From assembly GCA_951812925.1 (NCBI GenBank), contig OX638368.1, forward strand, positions 156,784,492-156,848,491: DNA of 64,000 nucleotides, read 5' to 3'. The notes beneath the pieces are model-generated. The model was not told the DNA's origin. It did no database searches and saw only the letters and a program-made list of their open reading frames with translations. Both the position numbers and the translations under genes were made by a program. The DNA is from Calliopum simillimum. Its lineage: Eukaryota; Arthropoda; Insecta; Diptera; Lauxaniidae. Below are positions 25,370-38,858 of this stretch, in pieces (within the stretch, counting starts at the first letter, position 1; every line of letters begins with the position of its first letter).

Positions 25370-26066
25370 GAATATTTACCTTTGATTGACATTTTCCTTG
25401 GACATCCGAATGTTCCCGAAGCCTGCATAGTCAAAACGAAGAAGTTACTAGAAGGAAATCAACTATGAAGGACTACTAGAGGCAAAATATCAATGGCAGA
25501 GTATAAACAAGCTTCAATTGATTCATTTCTGGAACATTCAAAGGTTCCCGAAGATCACCCGAAGGCTTCATAGTCAAAAGAAAAATATCTAGACATAAGT
25601 ACTAAAGGAAAAACATCTATGGCGGACTATAAACAAGCTTTGATTGATTCATTTATTGAAACACACGAGGTTTCTGAAGGTTACCCAAAGAATTCACAGT
25701 CAAAACGAAGAATATTATGATATACTAGAGGGAAAACATCTATGACGAACTATACACAAGCTTTATTTCATTCATTTCTTGAAACACGCTAGGTTTCTGA
25801 AGGTTACCCGAAGAATTCACTATCAAAACGAAGAACATCTTGATATACTAATTAGAGGCAAACATCTATGGCGGAGTATCAACAAGCTTTAATTTATTGA
25901 TTTCGTTGGACACCCGAATTTAACCCGAATGCTTTATAGTCAAAACAAAAAATATCTAGATATTCCAGAGGGAAAGCATCTTCGGCGAACTATCGACAAG
26001 CATCAATTGATTCATTTCTTCGGACACCCAAAGGTCACCCGAAGGCTTGAAAGCTAAAACGGAGAA
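25370..26066. repeat. ~120-bp minisatellite, about six units
   Basis: Diverged units share ACAAGCTT(C/T)AATTGATTCATTTC (about 25506, 25631, 25754, 25880, 25996), then GGACACCCGAA, GAAGGCTTCATAGTCAAAACG and ACTAGAGGCAAAACATC. Spacing is 116-126 bp. The last unit is cut by the 26069-28127 element and resumes with TTTAGACATTC at 28134. Confidence 0.85.
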
Positions 26067-26068
26067 TA

Positions 26069-28127
26069 TGGGTGATTCTTAGATAACTGTGCTTTTTCGA
26101 GTTGTAAAATTGGCAGATCATTTTTTTGGATTTTTGCAAGTTTCTTCATGCTATCTTATGTAAACACACTCTTAAAACTCACCTTTTGAGTAGATCAACT
26201 ACAAGTGTGAACTTACGGCCTTGAGGTCGAAATTAAGAAATTTTGCTGCCACGTTTGTGACCAAATTGCCACGTTTGTGACATTTAAGCCACAGTATGGA
26301 AAAATTATGGTTTTGAAGCGTTTTGATGAGAGATATATTGCATATAATGACAAATTAACACTTCAAGACTAATTTTGCAACAATGTCATGTCTCCGTGGT
26401 CCATTTTTTTAAAACCCTATCGCCCCAAAGATCAACAATGGTTTCCTGTTCTCTGTTTTTATAGCCGTTAATGGTGGATTAGGATCTCCTAATTACGAAT
26501 CTGATCTTGATTTTTTTCTATTACATCAGTATCCCTAGTTATCCTTGCTCAAAAGTGAAAAAATCACAGTTTTGACATCTACTTAATAAAAACAGTAACA
26601 AGTAAAATTAAATTTTGTCAATGGATTCAGACAGCCGAATTTATTATCAAAAGACTTAATTTACCGTTTTTCAATTGGATTCCTAGTTTCCGAGTTATAA
26701 GCCTTTCAAAAAAGGATAGCTCTCAATAACACACAAAGGATTTTCTGGACCGAAAAATTAACAAAAATGGTAAGTTTTATTATTTTTATCAAAAATATAA
26801 TTTATCACAAAAATTTTAAACCCTTGCAGACTAAAATCGGATGAAAAAATAAGGCTCTACTGTAGATTTAGTGAATGAACAGATGAAATTTTGATTCTGT
26901 TAATTTGCAAAGCAATAGTTTAGTGGGTCATTCACTAAATCTAGCATAGAACTGTAATTTTTTATGCGATTATGGTCTGCATGGTCACGAAATTTTTGTA
27001 ATTAAATATGTTATTGATAAAAATAATAAAACTTGATTTTTTGTAACTTTTGGGTCTCAAAAAATCTTTTGTATGTTATCGAAAGATGTCCTTATTTTAA
27101 ACGCTTATAACTCGATAGCTCGGAATGCAATTGAAAAACGGTAAATTACGTGTTGTTGACAATAAAATTGGCTGTCTGAATCCATTAACAAAAATTAATT
27201 TTACTTGTTGTTGTTTTTGTTCTATAGCTTTAAGTTGATGTCAAAACAGTGATTTTCTCACTTTTGAGCAAGGATAACTCAGGATTCTGATGGTGTAGAA
27301 AAATTTTTGTATTAAAAACATAATTAATAGCCTTCAACTTAACATCTGTATACTCAAACTTTATATCGAAATATGTTTTTTGCAGACTGATAAAAAGTGC
27401 CACGTTTGTGACATTTTTGATGCGCTACGTTTGTGACATTTTTGTAGTTTATCGCTCATTGTAAAGCACGCTTTTGAGTTCAAGATTATTCCGAAAGAAT
27501 TTGGGGACATGTATGTACTACCTGGGAGTGCCGAGTGCCACGTTTGTGACCATAATTTTTAAAAAAACTGCTTTTGTTTATAAACTGCCCTATAATACGC
27601 AAACAGATTTCTTTTTGGACTCGTCTTGACATGATGACCTTTGGGTGATGAATAGTGATCAGAACTAATGCATATGTATTGCAATCTATTGACTGAAACA
27701 GTAGTACCATGCAGTAGTAGCATAATGCTTTCAAGAAATTTTTTTTTCCAAAAGTAGGGGACAGTTTTCAATTCGAAATTGTGCCCTCTAAAAATTATTT
27801 AAAACTGCAGGTGAGCTCAGAATATTGTAGCCTTAACTATTTACTTAATATGTGTAGTAACTTGTTTTCTGTTCTATTTCCGTTTTTTGGTCGTTTTCAT
27901 CGTTCTGTTTATAAAAAGTAGGGGTAGGACATGCCACGTTTGTGACATTTGGGGTATATTTGCAAACTTTCAAAGAAGACCAATAAATATTTGGTGGTAA
28001 AGTTGATACGCTCTATTAGAAAAACATAGTTTCTAACTTATAGCGTAATTTTTTGTGAAAAAAAAGCCTACTGTATAGGTGAAATCGCCAGAGGACACAA
28101 AAAGTACAGTTATCTGAGAATCACCCA
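26069..28127. mobile_element. 2.06 kb TA-flanked element with internal palindrome
   Basis: The ends TGGGTGATTCTTAGATAACT and, inverted, TGGGTGATTCTCAGATAACT match over about 29 bp with two mismatches. TA flanks both sides (26067-26068, 28128-28129). An internal diverged inverted repeat spans about 26460-27330. CCACGTTTGTGAC occurs in direct orientation at 26249, 26269, 27400, 27538 and 27934, with a variant at 27424. No transposase is recognisable, so it is non-autonomous. It sits inside a minisatellite unit, which confirms the boundaries. Confidence 0.8.
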
Positions 28128-28139
28128 TATATATTTAGA

Positions 28140-31100
28140 CATTCAATTGATGTCACGCCTACTTTTCAAATATAAGTTTCACTTCCTTTAACAACTGAGA
28201 AGTAAAGTTAAATCACCTCCCAATCCCATTTCCTCTTTAGTGTAAGGCCTCGGATCGTTATTCAATAAGATTTTTTATTTAAAATACACAATACAATGCT
28301 CGCTATAAGGGATAGTCACTTTACAAAAGAAATATAACAGATATATTCAGTGATAGGATCATTTGGAATGTAATGAAAGATACAAAAAACAAAGAAAAAT
28401 GTATGTATGTAATACTCAACACAAGTACTTGTATGTTGGAGATTCACATATGTCATGCTTACCTGTATTTAAAATACCCCACATATACATTGTTAAGGCA
28501 GCACGCATATGGCTCAAAAGGTGGAAATAAGTGTGTCGTTGAAGTGAGAGGTGTGGTGAGGTGAGATGATTGCTGTTGCTCAGACGAACGCGTTGGCGAA
28601 AGTCACATTAGTTGCTTATTTTTGCACTAGCGATTATGCAGGTGGCGGCTGGCTGGCAGGTGGGAAGGATTTACATTTTGATTTATGAGAATATCCTTGA
28701 AACTATTATGTAGTAACGTTCGTTCCGTATTAAGGTATCTTAACGTTCTTTCTTTGTCGACGGTGTCGAGTTTATGGCACGTACATCATCATTTTTATTG
28801 ACGTGTTGCTTTTGATTTTAATTGAATAAATCTGAATCCCTAGATTTTATTACTGAACAAAATCCGGTCACGTTTTTTGTTTTTTAATTAGAACCAACTC
28901 ATACACTGACACACTAATAGAAGAACTTTAACACCGTAGGCCCGTAGGCGCTTAGAGTACACTGACCGAAAATGAGCATTACACTGTCACCGACAACAAC
29001 AACAACAATAAAAACCAAAAACAATAAGAGCAACAAAAATGACAACAAAAGAGGCGTCCGACGACGATGATATGCTGTTGACAAGGATTCTCAAATTCAA
29101 CTCACTCCCTTTTTTGCTTCTTGACATTCCCGCACACTATTGTTGCTGGCTAACTGGTTGGATTATATAGGGGAGCAAAGTGTACATACGGGGGCTACCT
29201 CGTTGTGAGAGCCCTTTGTACGGAGCACAATAATACGGGTAAAAGAAATGAATTAATAACTTGAGGCAAGGCAGCTGTTTTGCTTAATCACTCATTGTTT
29301 GTTGTCAAATTTTAGTATTTTGTAGAACTTTTCTGAATTCACTGTAAAAATTTTATGTTTCTGCTTTTAGTTTTTTATAAATTTTACTCAATTTTTATTA
29401 TTATTTTTCGCATGCCACGATTCACAAAAAAAAAAAAAATAGAAAAAAATTAATTTATCCCACTGCTTGTGACGCTCTCCGCGTTTTTCTCGTCACTTGG
29501 CTGTCAGACTTTTCACTCTACTTTTGCTTTATTAATTTATTATCCCGCACATTCCCATATTAAAAATGTGTTTATTGTGAATTTTGCATTATTTTTAATT
29601 TTGATTTATTAATTTTTTTATAATTTTTACACGAGAACCCTCATAGAAAACGCAAATATTTCTTGGAATCTCTGACATTCGATACTAACGCAGGAGCACG
29701 CTTTGTGCTCGCAACGAAACTCAACTCAATTCAACTCACAGGACAAGGGTAGCGCAGTTTTGCAGTCATTACTCACCATGCAACGTGTTGTGTTCTCGGG
29801 TTTCGTGGAAGATTTTCTAGAGATTGCGCACTTTACGTCGAAAATCGTATGAAATATCATGTAAACTGCGGCAGATGGTAAACGTAAGGCTGAGTGAAAT
29901 CATTTAGAAATCCACTAAGCGAAAAATATTTACAATTTTCTAATGCATAAACTTATTAAGGGTGTTCTTTAAAACGTCTAATATGTATAATGCACAAAAC
30001 ATATTGTGTATGAACGTGCATTAGGGTGTCCGTTGTTTAACAAGTTCTTTATTTTTAAGGAAGGACCCCTCAAATTAACAGGTTTTGTCGATTTTCTCCA
30101 GCACGTCAGATTTTTGTAAATAGATTTTTGTACCTAATTTCAGCGAAATCGAAGGGGGTGTGGCAGTTCGATTATTACAAACCTAGCAATGTCCACTTGA
30201 TTGAAACAAACATGACAATCTCCAAATTTCTTATCGAATAAACCGCTTAGAAGATTTGGTTCAAACTTGGTTTACATCCTCATCTAACTCTATTCTACAG
30301 AATTGCAAAACAAACTGTATACTAAATTCGTCTATCTTCAGAGATACAAGACTAACAAAAAAGTCTTCTCAAAATTGAAAAAAGTGGAGATTGTCGCCTT
30401 TGCTTCTATACCCCTCATGTGTTGTTAACTATACATTAACTATGTATATATCATCTGAGATGTATCAAGCGTTCAGCCAACTTATGCAGAATATTGCGAG
30501 GAATATTTTTGTGTAAAACTTTAATCCTCTACATCCCCCACATATTAGTCATTTTTACCCTTTTTAGAAAAAGGTACAAAAATTACACCTAAAACATGGT
30601 CAGTCAGTCAGTATGTACTACAGAAATATTTAATATAAAATTTTACCACTAACACTAGAAAGTTGAAATTTCATCCCGAAAGCCAAAAAAAAATCGTTAA
30701 AATCAGAGAGATTTTCTCATATTGCATACTTATTACATTTTTGAGTAATTTTTCCTATGCTTTAAGCATATTTCGTCTTTGGTGATCCCTGGTTAAATTT
30801 TCCGTAGAGTATTTCTGTAGAATACTTTAACCCATTATAGCCCAGTTTTTGAAGGGGAAAAGATGGAGAAAAAGATTCATAAAAAGATATATAATGTGTT
30901 AAAGTGATTTAGGAAAATGGTTCTTGTGTGATTTTAGGACAACAAGTTTTATCCGAAATCTAGATTTACAGATTTAAAGTTGGGTTGAATTTCGAAAATA
31001 TGTTATTTTTGGGGATTTCGGCTTAAATGCAATATATTTAAAATTTAATTTTTTTATATATGTACCTTGTTTCAAGAAGAAAAATTCGAGATATCGCAGG

Positions 31101-32090
31101 GCCCAATTCAAGAATTGCACAAAGGATTTTAGAACTTATTTTCTAACAGTGTATCATATGAACACAAATCACCCGCAGTGCAAAGGCGACAACAAACTCT
31201 TCGCCTCTAACTAGAAATTAGCGGCGAAAGTTAAATTAATCGAATCAAAAGTCACAAGGATGTAGAATTCACCACAATTCTCAACTTTCTGAGCAACAGT
31301 GTGCAGGCAACTGCTGTCCAGTATTAAACGCACACAGGTCGTGATCTACTTCGCTGACATCTAGTGTAATGTGGATATGAAAAATAGCAAAAATAACAGA
31401 AACACCGTGGCCATATTTTATTTGTACATACATATGTACCTGTCATCTTGTTGTACACTCAAAAAATCATGTCATGTTTGCTCATTCACCCTGAAAATGT
31501 TTGTGTGGTGAAAGTTTCCAAGTGATGACGTTGACACACAATGCACTCTCCCGATGTCTCTTGCTCTCTATTTTTCTTTTTTTGGTTCTTTTTGAATGAA
31601 AGTGGTCTCATTCGTAACACAAACTGTTGAGTGTTTAGGAAATTCAAATTTCGGTTCGGCATTTTCACCAAAATACGAACCAAATGGTAAACTGTTGCAC
31701 GAAAATAATTTATTACCGTTATGGTTCGATGTGAGAGCGTGCACGAGTGTCAAAATGGTTCTCGCTACATAAATTAAAAATTCTCTTGCAATGGTGGTGC
31801 ATGTAAAAGAGGGCGGTCCGAATAAAAACAGTTGTCGTTTTGTTGATTCGGCGTGGCAAGTTGTTGCATGTCTGTTAAGTGGCTCTGTTAAATACGCCAT
31901 CTAGTGTTGAGTGGCCAGTTATGCAGAAACACAACATAACCAGCGATTTAGATTGATTGAGAAAACTTTTGTCACAGAATATAGTAAAATCTAAGGAAAT
32001 TTACGTTACGCCATAATTACGAATCCTTATATGGTGGACGTACGGAGAGAACTGTTTCCAATATTTCTAAGAGGCAACCTACTTTATACT
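28140..32090. other. 3.9 kb without a supported gene
   Basis: CAA-rich DNA (28995-29060) and a locally less AT-rich tract (29640-29880) resemble fly 5' untranslated or promoter DNA. On the minus strand a donor-like ATG|GTGAGTAAT lies at 29780. I cannot show an exon. 30770-30845 shares a diverged block with 62560-62660 (inverted): GGTGAYCCC...GTAGAATA. Confidence 0.45.
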
Positions 32091-32690
32091 CAGGGTATAT
32101 TCACTTTGTTCTTCGCAGAGAAAGAGGCGTGGCAAGTATTGAAAAGTGTATATATCATTGATCAGCGTCACCTCCTTAGTCGATAGAGCTATGAGCGTCT
32201 GTTTGTCCGTCTAGCTGGCTGATTGTCCGTCTATGGAAATATTTTTCACGGGAAAAATAAGCAAGATAATTCAATAAAATTTGGTACACCGCCTCCGTTG
32301 TAAAAGTTAGCTCATGGGGTTGAAAATGAGCAAATTAGTCAACGGACACGCCTACCGCCCACACAAATAATATATTAATAAAGCAATTTTATGAGCTTTA
32401 TTCACGATAACGCAACCAAAATAGACATAGCTACTAGGGATGCTGAGTGCAAGCATTGGGGAAAAATTGGGTGAAATCAAAAACGAAGGGTGGTACCTCT
32501 CATATGAGCAAAATGATATACTGGAAGTGTTTTTAAAGATAGTGATACCAAATTTTACTCAGATACTAAGGATAGTAAAACCCAAAATCTACTCTGAAAC
32601 TGGGTTGATTCGAACAAGATGGCGTGACACTTAAAGTATTCAAAATGCTGTAATGCAAGCGTTATTTGAGGTATAGCAACCAAATTTCGT
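32091..32690 (+). mobile_element. Helitron/DINE-like element, copy C (truncated)
   Basis: It opens with CAGGGTATATTCACTTTGTTC, continues AAAGAGGCGTGGCAAG and GTCAACGGACACGCCTACCG, then two ~138-bp units (about 32450 and 32590). It breaks off before the CTAG end, near a simple A/T tract and the mariner insertion. Confidence 0.6.
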
Positions 32691-32825
32691 ATATATACTA
32701 GCAATAGTCAAAAAATTTAAAAAAATAAAAAAAAATTTTTTAAAATTATTAAAAAAAAAGTTTAAAAAATTCCAAAAAAATGCATAGGTATTTCTAGAAC
32801 GATTCTAAGCATTTTATACCTAGTA

Positions 32826-33742
32826 CAGGGTGCTCCATCTTTTATGTCGGTATGTAAACGCTGAATAACTTTCACATTTACCATCCGATTGATTGCATCA
32901 GATATGTTTTGGAAACGTCAATTCAGTACAATTTTTGCCATGGATCGCTTCACACCGAAACAACGCGCTGAAATAGTGACACTTTACATCGAAAACAGTC
33001 GTTCCATTGGGTTAACTCAAAAAAAAAATTTTAATGACTGACGAGGCCAATTTCAACCCCTCTGGCAGCATTAATAAGCAAAATTGCCGCATTTAAGGAA
33101 CGGAGAATCCACACGAGATACATGAAACGCCATTACATGACCGGAAAATAACTGTTTGGGCCGGGATTTGCGCAAAAACCATTGGGCCATATTTTTTTAA
33201 AGAAAACGAAACTGTCGATGGAAATCGATATCGGTGGATGTTGGCTCATAATGTCTGCCCGCAAATGCGTGAGAAAGGTCTAGATGGTTACTGGTTTCAA
33301 CAAGACGGTGCACCATGCCACACTGCAAACGCAACAATTGCATTTCTGCAACGAAAATTCCCGGGACGTCTGGTGTCAAAAAGAGGCGACATTGACTGGC
33401 CACCCAGATCACCTGATTTAACCCCCCCGGACTTCTTTTTGTGGGGTTATCTGAAAAGCAAGGCTTACGCCAACCAGCCTCAAACTATTGCCGAGCTCAA
33501 AGCAAACATTCGTGCTGAAATGGACGCTATAACACCCGAGATGCTCGGAAAGGTAATGGCAAACGCAGAAATTTTGTAATTGCTAATAAAGATGGCCACT
33601 TAATTGATATTGTTTTCAAAAACTAGTCCAAAAAAATTGTAAAGAACCAAACTGAATAAAAATACATCACTTATAGAAATCGGTTGTTTTTTCTCAAAGT
33701 TATTTAATGTTTACATACCGACATAAAAGATGGAGCACCCTG
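32826..33742 (+). mobile_element. DD41D mariner-type (rosa-like) transposon, deleted copy
   Basis: The 34-bp terminal repeats CAGGGTGCTCCATCTTTTAT... at 32826 and their inverse ending at 33742 are bounded by TA (32824-32825, 33743-33744). At 917 bp it is shorter than full mariners. The transposase gene has lost an internal N-terminal part and is broken. Element type follows from the TA target, the transposase remnant and the aspartate spacing. Confidence 0.9.
32940..33579 (+). pseudogene. Broken DD41D mariner-type transposase
   Basis: An N-terminal piece beginning MDRFTPKQRAEIVTLYIE (32940) runs to a stop near 33039. Most of the helix-turn-helix region is missing, consistent with an internal deletion. 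The catalytic domain resumes in another frame at 33034 with MTDEANF (first catalytic D at 33040), meets TAA at 33094-33096, then continues open from 33097 to 33579. The second D is in WFQQDGAPCHT and the third in SPDLTPPDFFLWG, with 41 residues between, as in the rosa (DD41D) family of the IS630-Tc1-mariner group. It would cut and paste the element at TA; as it stands no full enzyme can be made. Confidence 0.9.
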
Positions 33743-34195
33743 TACACTTTTTTCGTAAGATGCCTTCCTCTTTAGTAAACAAATAGTTTTGCCTGCCGCG
33801 TGCGTTCAAAAGCTAAAAACTCTCATCTAGCGATCGAATCCCATCTTGAGTCATACATCATTTTAAAGCTTACGAGTTAGGCTTTAATTTAAAGTACTTT
33901 TAAAAACAATTTAAGGTGTTTTTTTTTAAAGTATTTTTAAGTGAAAAAAATTTTTTCACCAAGTAAAATTTTTTTGTGAAAAGAACGCTTAAAAATATAT
34001 ATATCAACTTATAAACTTTGAAACATGAAAATGACTAAAAACGCCAACTTCAACACCCTGTATTTTAACAAAAAATGGTACTAGGACCAAATCCTCCCGG
34101 ATTATTGTTCTTGCGCACCGGATCTACCATATTGTCAAATTTGAGCGAAATCGGAGACAAAAGAAATTATGCGTGTACCAGGCGTGTTTTACATC

Positions 34196-34458
34196 ATATC
34201 GTCGGGTTAAAACTACAACTAGACATCTACATTTTTCATGTTTTGAGAAAAAAGCGTTTTAAGTTTTTTGAACTTCGTTTTTTTATGGGATTTTGCAGTT
34301 TTCTGCTTTTTATTCTTTGTATAAAATTGGATGGAAACTACATTTCAAAAAACTGACTAGACTGGGGCATAGAGCCGTTTTTTCTTCATGTTCCTGTATA
34401 TTTAACTCAAAACATCAATATATGTAGATGTCTAGTTGTAGTTTTAACCCGACGATAT
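34196..34458. repeat. Inverted repeat with 37-bp perfect core
   Basis: ATATCGTCGGGTTAAAACTA... (34196-34232) is inverted at about 34422-34458, and the arms extend with mismatches through ATGTTTTGAG. Probably a decayed MITE or foldback. Confidence 0.75.
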
Positions 34459-35122
34459 ATGACAATTCTTTGCCTCTTTATTGTCTTCTGCCCTTTTACA
34501 ATTTGCCGATTGAAATATTTCATTTGTTCATACACTAAACCTCGAATCTGTTTTCATTCAAAAGAACATAACTTTGGAATGGCTAGCCGTGTCTTAAAGA
34601 GCAGAATCGACTTGGAAAGGTTTTTTTGTGCGCTATGAAAAAATTTAAAAGTTAGAATTTTTTTCAAAGGTGTGATTTCTAATATATGTACTTTGTATGA
34701 AGTTCTCAACCGTCTTCATTCAAAAGTGTCATAGCTTTGAAATGGTTAGCAGTATTTTGATGAATAGACCCTTTTCAGAAAGGGTCTATTTATGGTCAGT
34801 AACAAAATTAAAAAGTTAAGTTTTTTTTTAAGAAAATGTGACTTTATTACATTTTGTATAAAGTTTTCATATGTCTACATTCAAAAGGTTATTATTTGAA
34901 CTAGATGACCTTTTTCAATAAATTATCCATAAGTTGATACAACGCAAAAACACCGTTTTAATACAACAAATCGTTTGAAAGATCTATATTTTCAAAGCCA
35001 ATCCCGCAATTGAAAAAAAGAACTCAAAACTTCAGACGATTTTAAGGCGCCTCAAAATTCAAATATATGATCCCGTGGAGTTCTTACTTAGAATTTAACA
35101 TCGAATACGAAACTTAATGATA

Positions 35123-36246
35123 CCAGGGTGTCGATTCTGGTTCAGTGAAACTGTGAAGTGTAAAAAAATTTATCACTTTCATTTTCACCGAATCTTTTCA
35201 CTTCACTTCATTGATTGAAGCGATTCTGTTTTACAAAGTGAAAAAAGTGAGTTGAATAAAATTTTCAATGTGGTGTGTGAAAAATAACTGACATTCTCTA
35301 GCTGACAAATAGTTTGATTTAAAATACAAATTTTATACACATACGTAATGAGATTCTGTAGCTGATGTGATAGAGGGTTTGCTATTTTAATATTTCGGAG
35401 CATTGTGTTAGGAGTTCAATCCCAATGGGGGACAGCTAATTTTTTTTTAATTTTTTTATTTTTTTTTAATAATTAACGCTACCTCTTTTTAGTTAAGCAG
35501 AGGTAAGCTCTTACTCCCTAGGACATACAATGAAACGATGCTTCTTATGGAACGCAAGTGCTTGGTGCTGACAAATACATAAATGCTAATGAAAAGCTTT
35601 TAAATCACTCTTTTCCCCTTGGCCGAAATTGATTTTTAGAACACAAATAAACCACGATTACGGCCACACGGTTCTAACTAAGAGAATGAAACTTGGTACA
35701 GATAATACTTGGGGTCGAAGTGTGATTGAGATTCAGGCGGATAGTTTCAAAGTCTACAAAGGACGGACTCCCTGATTTGCGATCCGATCTAAATCACGCT
35801 GTCCACTTGCTTCAGGTGGTCAAAACGAACTCTATTTTTTTAATTGAACCAACTAAAACTAGACTGCGATGGAATAAACGGCGTTACAGCGAAACAAATA
35901 TAGAATCAATCGGGGTCGTGGGGTGAAAATTCCTTATATTTTGCAAGTTTAAATTTATCCATCTGATTGAAATTGAGGGTGCTCAATTTCCGGCAATTTA
36001 CATCAACTTATTTTTAATGTTTTATAGGAAACCGCATTTGAAATTTTTTTGTTGATTTGTTTATTTTTGTTTTTCATTAAATTAAATTTTTATCACTGTC
36101 GAATTTGTCAGTGAAAACTTTTGCTCGAGGTGTAAAAAAACTTTTCACATTTTTTAAAATATTAAACAACAAGAATCGCTTTTACGGTGAAGTGATAAAA
36201 AATCTTTTCACTTCGACTTTTCACTGAACCAGAATCAACCCCCAGG
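35123..36246. mobile_element. 1.1 kb terminal-inverted-repeat element
   Basis: CCAGGGTGTCGATTCTGGTT at the left matches the inverse of the right end, CCTGGGGGTTGATTCTGGTT, and both continue into CAGTGAAA. TCACTTC-type motifs recur inside both ends. TA precedes the left end; the right duplication is unclear. It contains the tRNA-like stretch at 35359-35422. Confidence 0.65.
35359..35422 (+). other. tRNA-like A/B box pair, possible SINE head
   Basis: TAGCTGATGTGATAGAGG resembles a Pol III A box, and GGAGTTCAATCCC 34 bases downstream resembles a B box. T-rich homopolymers follow. No cloverleaf could be built with confidence. Confidence 0.25.
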
Positions 36247-38779
36247 TCAAAAAATAAATTGATCTTCACTAACATATAGTACATACTTACATATAGCAAG
36301 AGAAAAACGGAATTTTTGTTAGAACAACGCGAGAAAAATCTTGTTGTCTTGGAGGCTATACTTAGTGGGCATTGAAAACTCTTTTAATAAAATTATTCTT
36401 TCTGCAGCAAAGATGACGCAACTTACGTATTCATCCCAACAGAGTATCCGGCGCGCAGAGATATGATGTTGTAAGTGTTTATTTCTATGGGGGTGCATTA
36501 CCTCTTTGCCAAAGCCCCCCACTTACCGCAAGGTAAGTAACTAGTATCCATGCATTTAACCGCTGTTAACATCCTGTTGCATGCTCTCTGCTTGCACTGA
36601 AGGATCTCTTACTACCTTCTAAAAGTTTATCAGCGCTTATTCCAGAAGGCATCTTAAGGTTTCTTAGCTCCTTTAGAGCTCTTGAGTTACTCTGGAATCC
36701 TTTGCATTATGTCAAACCCAAGACTTTTTACAATCCTCTATCGAAGACTTTCCATTATTAGTTTCATTCTGATTCTTCACTAGAGAATTATATGGGTTGC
36801 ACTTTCTGACTATCTGTGAAGATGTTTGCACTACAGTAGTTTGTTAGCATCTAAGAAAGCGCTTTCGATTAAATACCTCATTCTACCATTGTCGCTAACT
36901 TTTCAAACATCAATGAGAAAGGCGGATGAAGTTTTTCTCTATTTAAAAGGCACTAGAAAATTCTGATATTAATACCAGTAAGGACTTAGTCTCTGCACAT
37001 GAATGCTACGAAATCAGCGTTAAATGTGTTATGGGTGCAATTGCTCCTGGAAACCAAGACCACTCTTCAACTCGCGTGTGCACCTTTTAGCTGATTATTA
37101 AGACGTGTTTCAAAAATTAATTGCAACCATCCATTAATTTTTGCATGAGTCCGTAAAGTTTCGAGATAAATTTTTATAATCTCGATATTTCAGGAATAAG
37201 GAAACGTCTGTCTACACTCTTCAAGAGCAGTTATTTTGATATGTGCTGCATCCACTTGTGTGCCTTCATTTTCAAACCAATGATTAAATTGGTAATTTCT
37301 TAGACAATATGGCAACACTTCTTACTCCAACATTTATGAGTCTATGTGTTTGTATGAAAAATAAGTCACTCCTTATGACCTCATCAGACGGCACACCTTT
37401 TCAACGCAAATGCACTTGTGTTTACGTAATCAACAGATTAAGCCATTGGCTTACAACGATTGCCAATATAACAAAAAAACCAACTTTCAATTCAACAGAG
37501 ATCAGATGCAATGACATTCGCTTTATATTCTACGCGTCTGCCCGACATCATTTGAAGGTGTCCCCCATAGCGCTAATCAGCGACAGGACGACACGAATAT
37601 GCTGGTTGACTAATGAGAAAATTTACAATTCAATTGCAATCAAAATAAAATTAACCACAACTCAAAGTGCTACCAGCAGTTTTATTCGTAACAAAAAGTT
37701 TAAATTGTGGAAACCGAACAAAAAAAGTTTCAACCTTTTTCAGCATACGAACAAAAAGTTTTGCTACCAACCAAACGAACGCTTTTCATTATCGACTTTT
37801 AATGGAAAAGTTTTCGCTCAGTTGGAAATCATCATTTGAAATGGAATGGATGCTAAAAAACATCCATCCATCGCAAGGTAAACGTAATTTTCATTGTTAT
37901 AATGAAGATGTTGATGCTGATAATGTGAAAATTCGCATCAGCCTCATTGGATTCGAGTGGAGAACTCCTCGCCATTGTCATTGGAACAACCTGCTGCTGC
38001 TGCTGCTGCCAATGTGAATTCATCAGGCTGATTATTCTTGAGCAGCTGTTGAAGTCACTTGAGTTTCCTCAAAGTGCTGACTCAAGTCCAACTAAAGCAA
38101 ATGGAACATAAAAGAGATAGATAACGAAAACAAAGTCAATTGTTTTCGACAAATTAAATTTTTGCTCAAGTTTTTCAAGTGGCGTTTCCGTTTCCGACGT
38201 TTACGCTTCTTCAAGATGGCGTACGTAATGATGCTCAAAGGCTATGGGCGTCGATGGACATAAGCTGTGTGTAAATTTAATTAACAGCTGTTGAGATTTT
38301 TACGCTTGGCTTTTTTCGTTAAAAAAATATATTGTAAATTTGTTGACTACGCAAAAAAAAAAAAAAATTGTTGTTAGTTGGGCACTTCTATGAAAACCGT
38401 ACATAGAAGAAAATTCGAGTGGTTGATTTTTTTTTATTTTAAAGCCTGAACTTCTTTTACTAAGTCTTCGCATAAGTCAACACTACGAAACTTATATTGG
38501 GGACAGTAATGACAGTGATGTAAAATACTAAACAACAAACCCCAGCAAAAAGATCATGCGAGTACAATTGTCGGTATGTATTTTTAATGCCCTTTCGTAA
38601 CACATATAAACTTTGCATTTGCTTATTAAACCACTTCAAATATTGCTTCCGTACTTCTGAAATAACTTAATTGAACCATTTTGTAAAATAAAACCCCATT
38701 AGTGCATACCTGAATTCGCACTTTCGTAAATCTGCCTGACGATATACTAGAATTTAGAGAAAAAAAAACTTAAATCCGG
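36247..38779. other. 2.5 kb without a supported gene
   Basis: The longest ORF (37309-37839, 176 residues) has no recognisable domain. A (CTG)6 run lies near 37990. 38600-38745 is similar to 63240-63375 (AAACCAC..CAAATAT, CCATTTTGTA, GCACTTTCGT), a diverged repeat pair. Confidence 0.45.
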
Positions 38780-38858
38780 GTATATATTTGTTATATTCAC
38801 TTTGTCCTTCCGTTTGTAAGGCGGAGAAGGAGGTGTGGAAGGTAAGGAAAAGTATATA

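Noticed and set aside
25370..26066. Regularly spaced repeats considered as a CRISPR array
   Set aside because: Units are ~120 bp, diverged throughout and without unique spacers; this is a eukaryotic minisatellite.
29770..29880. Possible first exon with donor ATG|GTGAGTAAT on the minus strand
   Set aside because: A single donor-like string without a supporting ORF or acceptor is not enough.
37309..37839. 176-residue plus-strand ORF, longest outside the transposons
   Set aside because: Composition is Lys/Thr/Asn-rich without a domain, the ORF is not bounded by convincing gene signals, and it looks like open AT-rich DNA.
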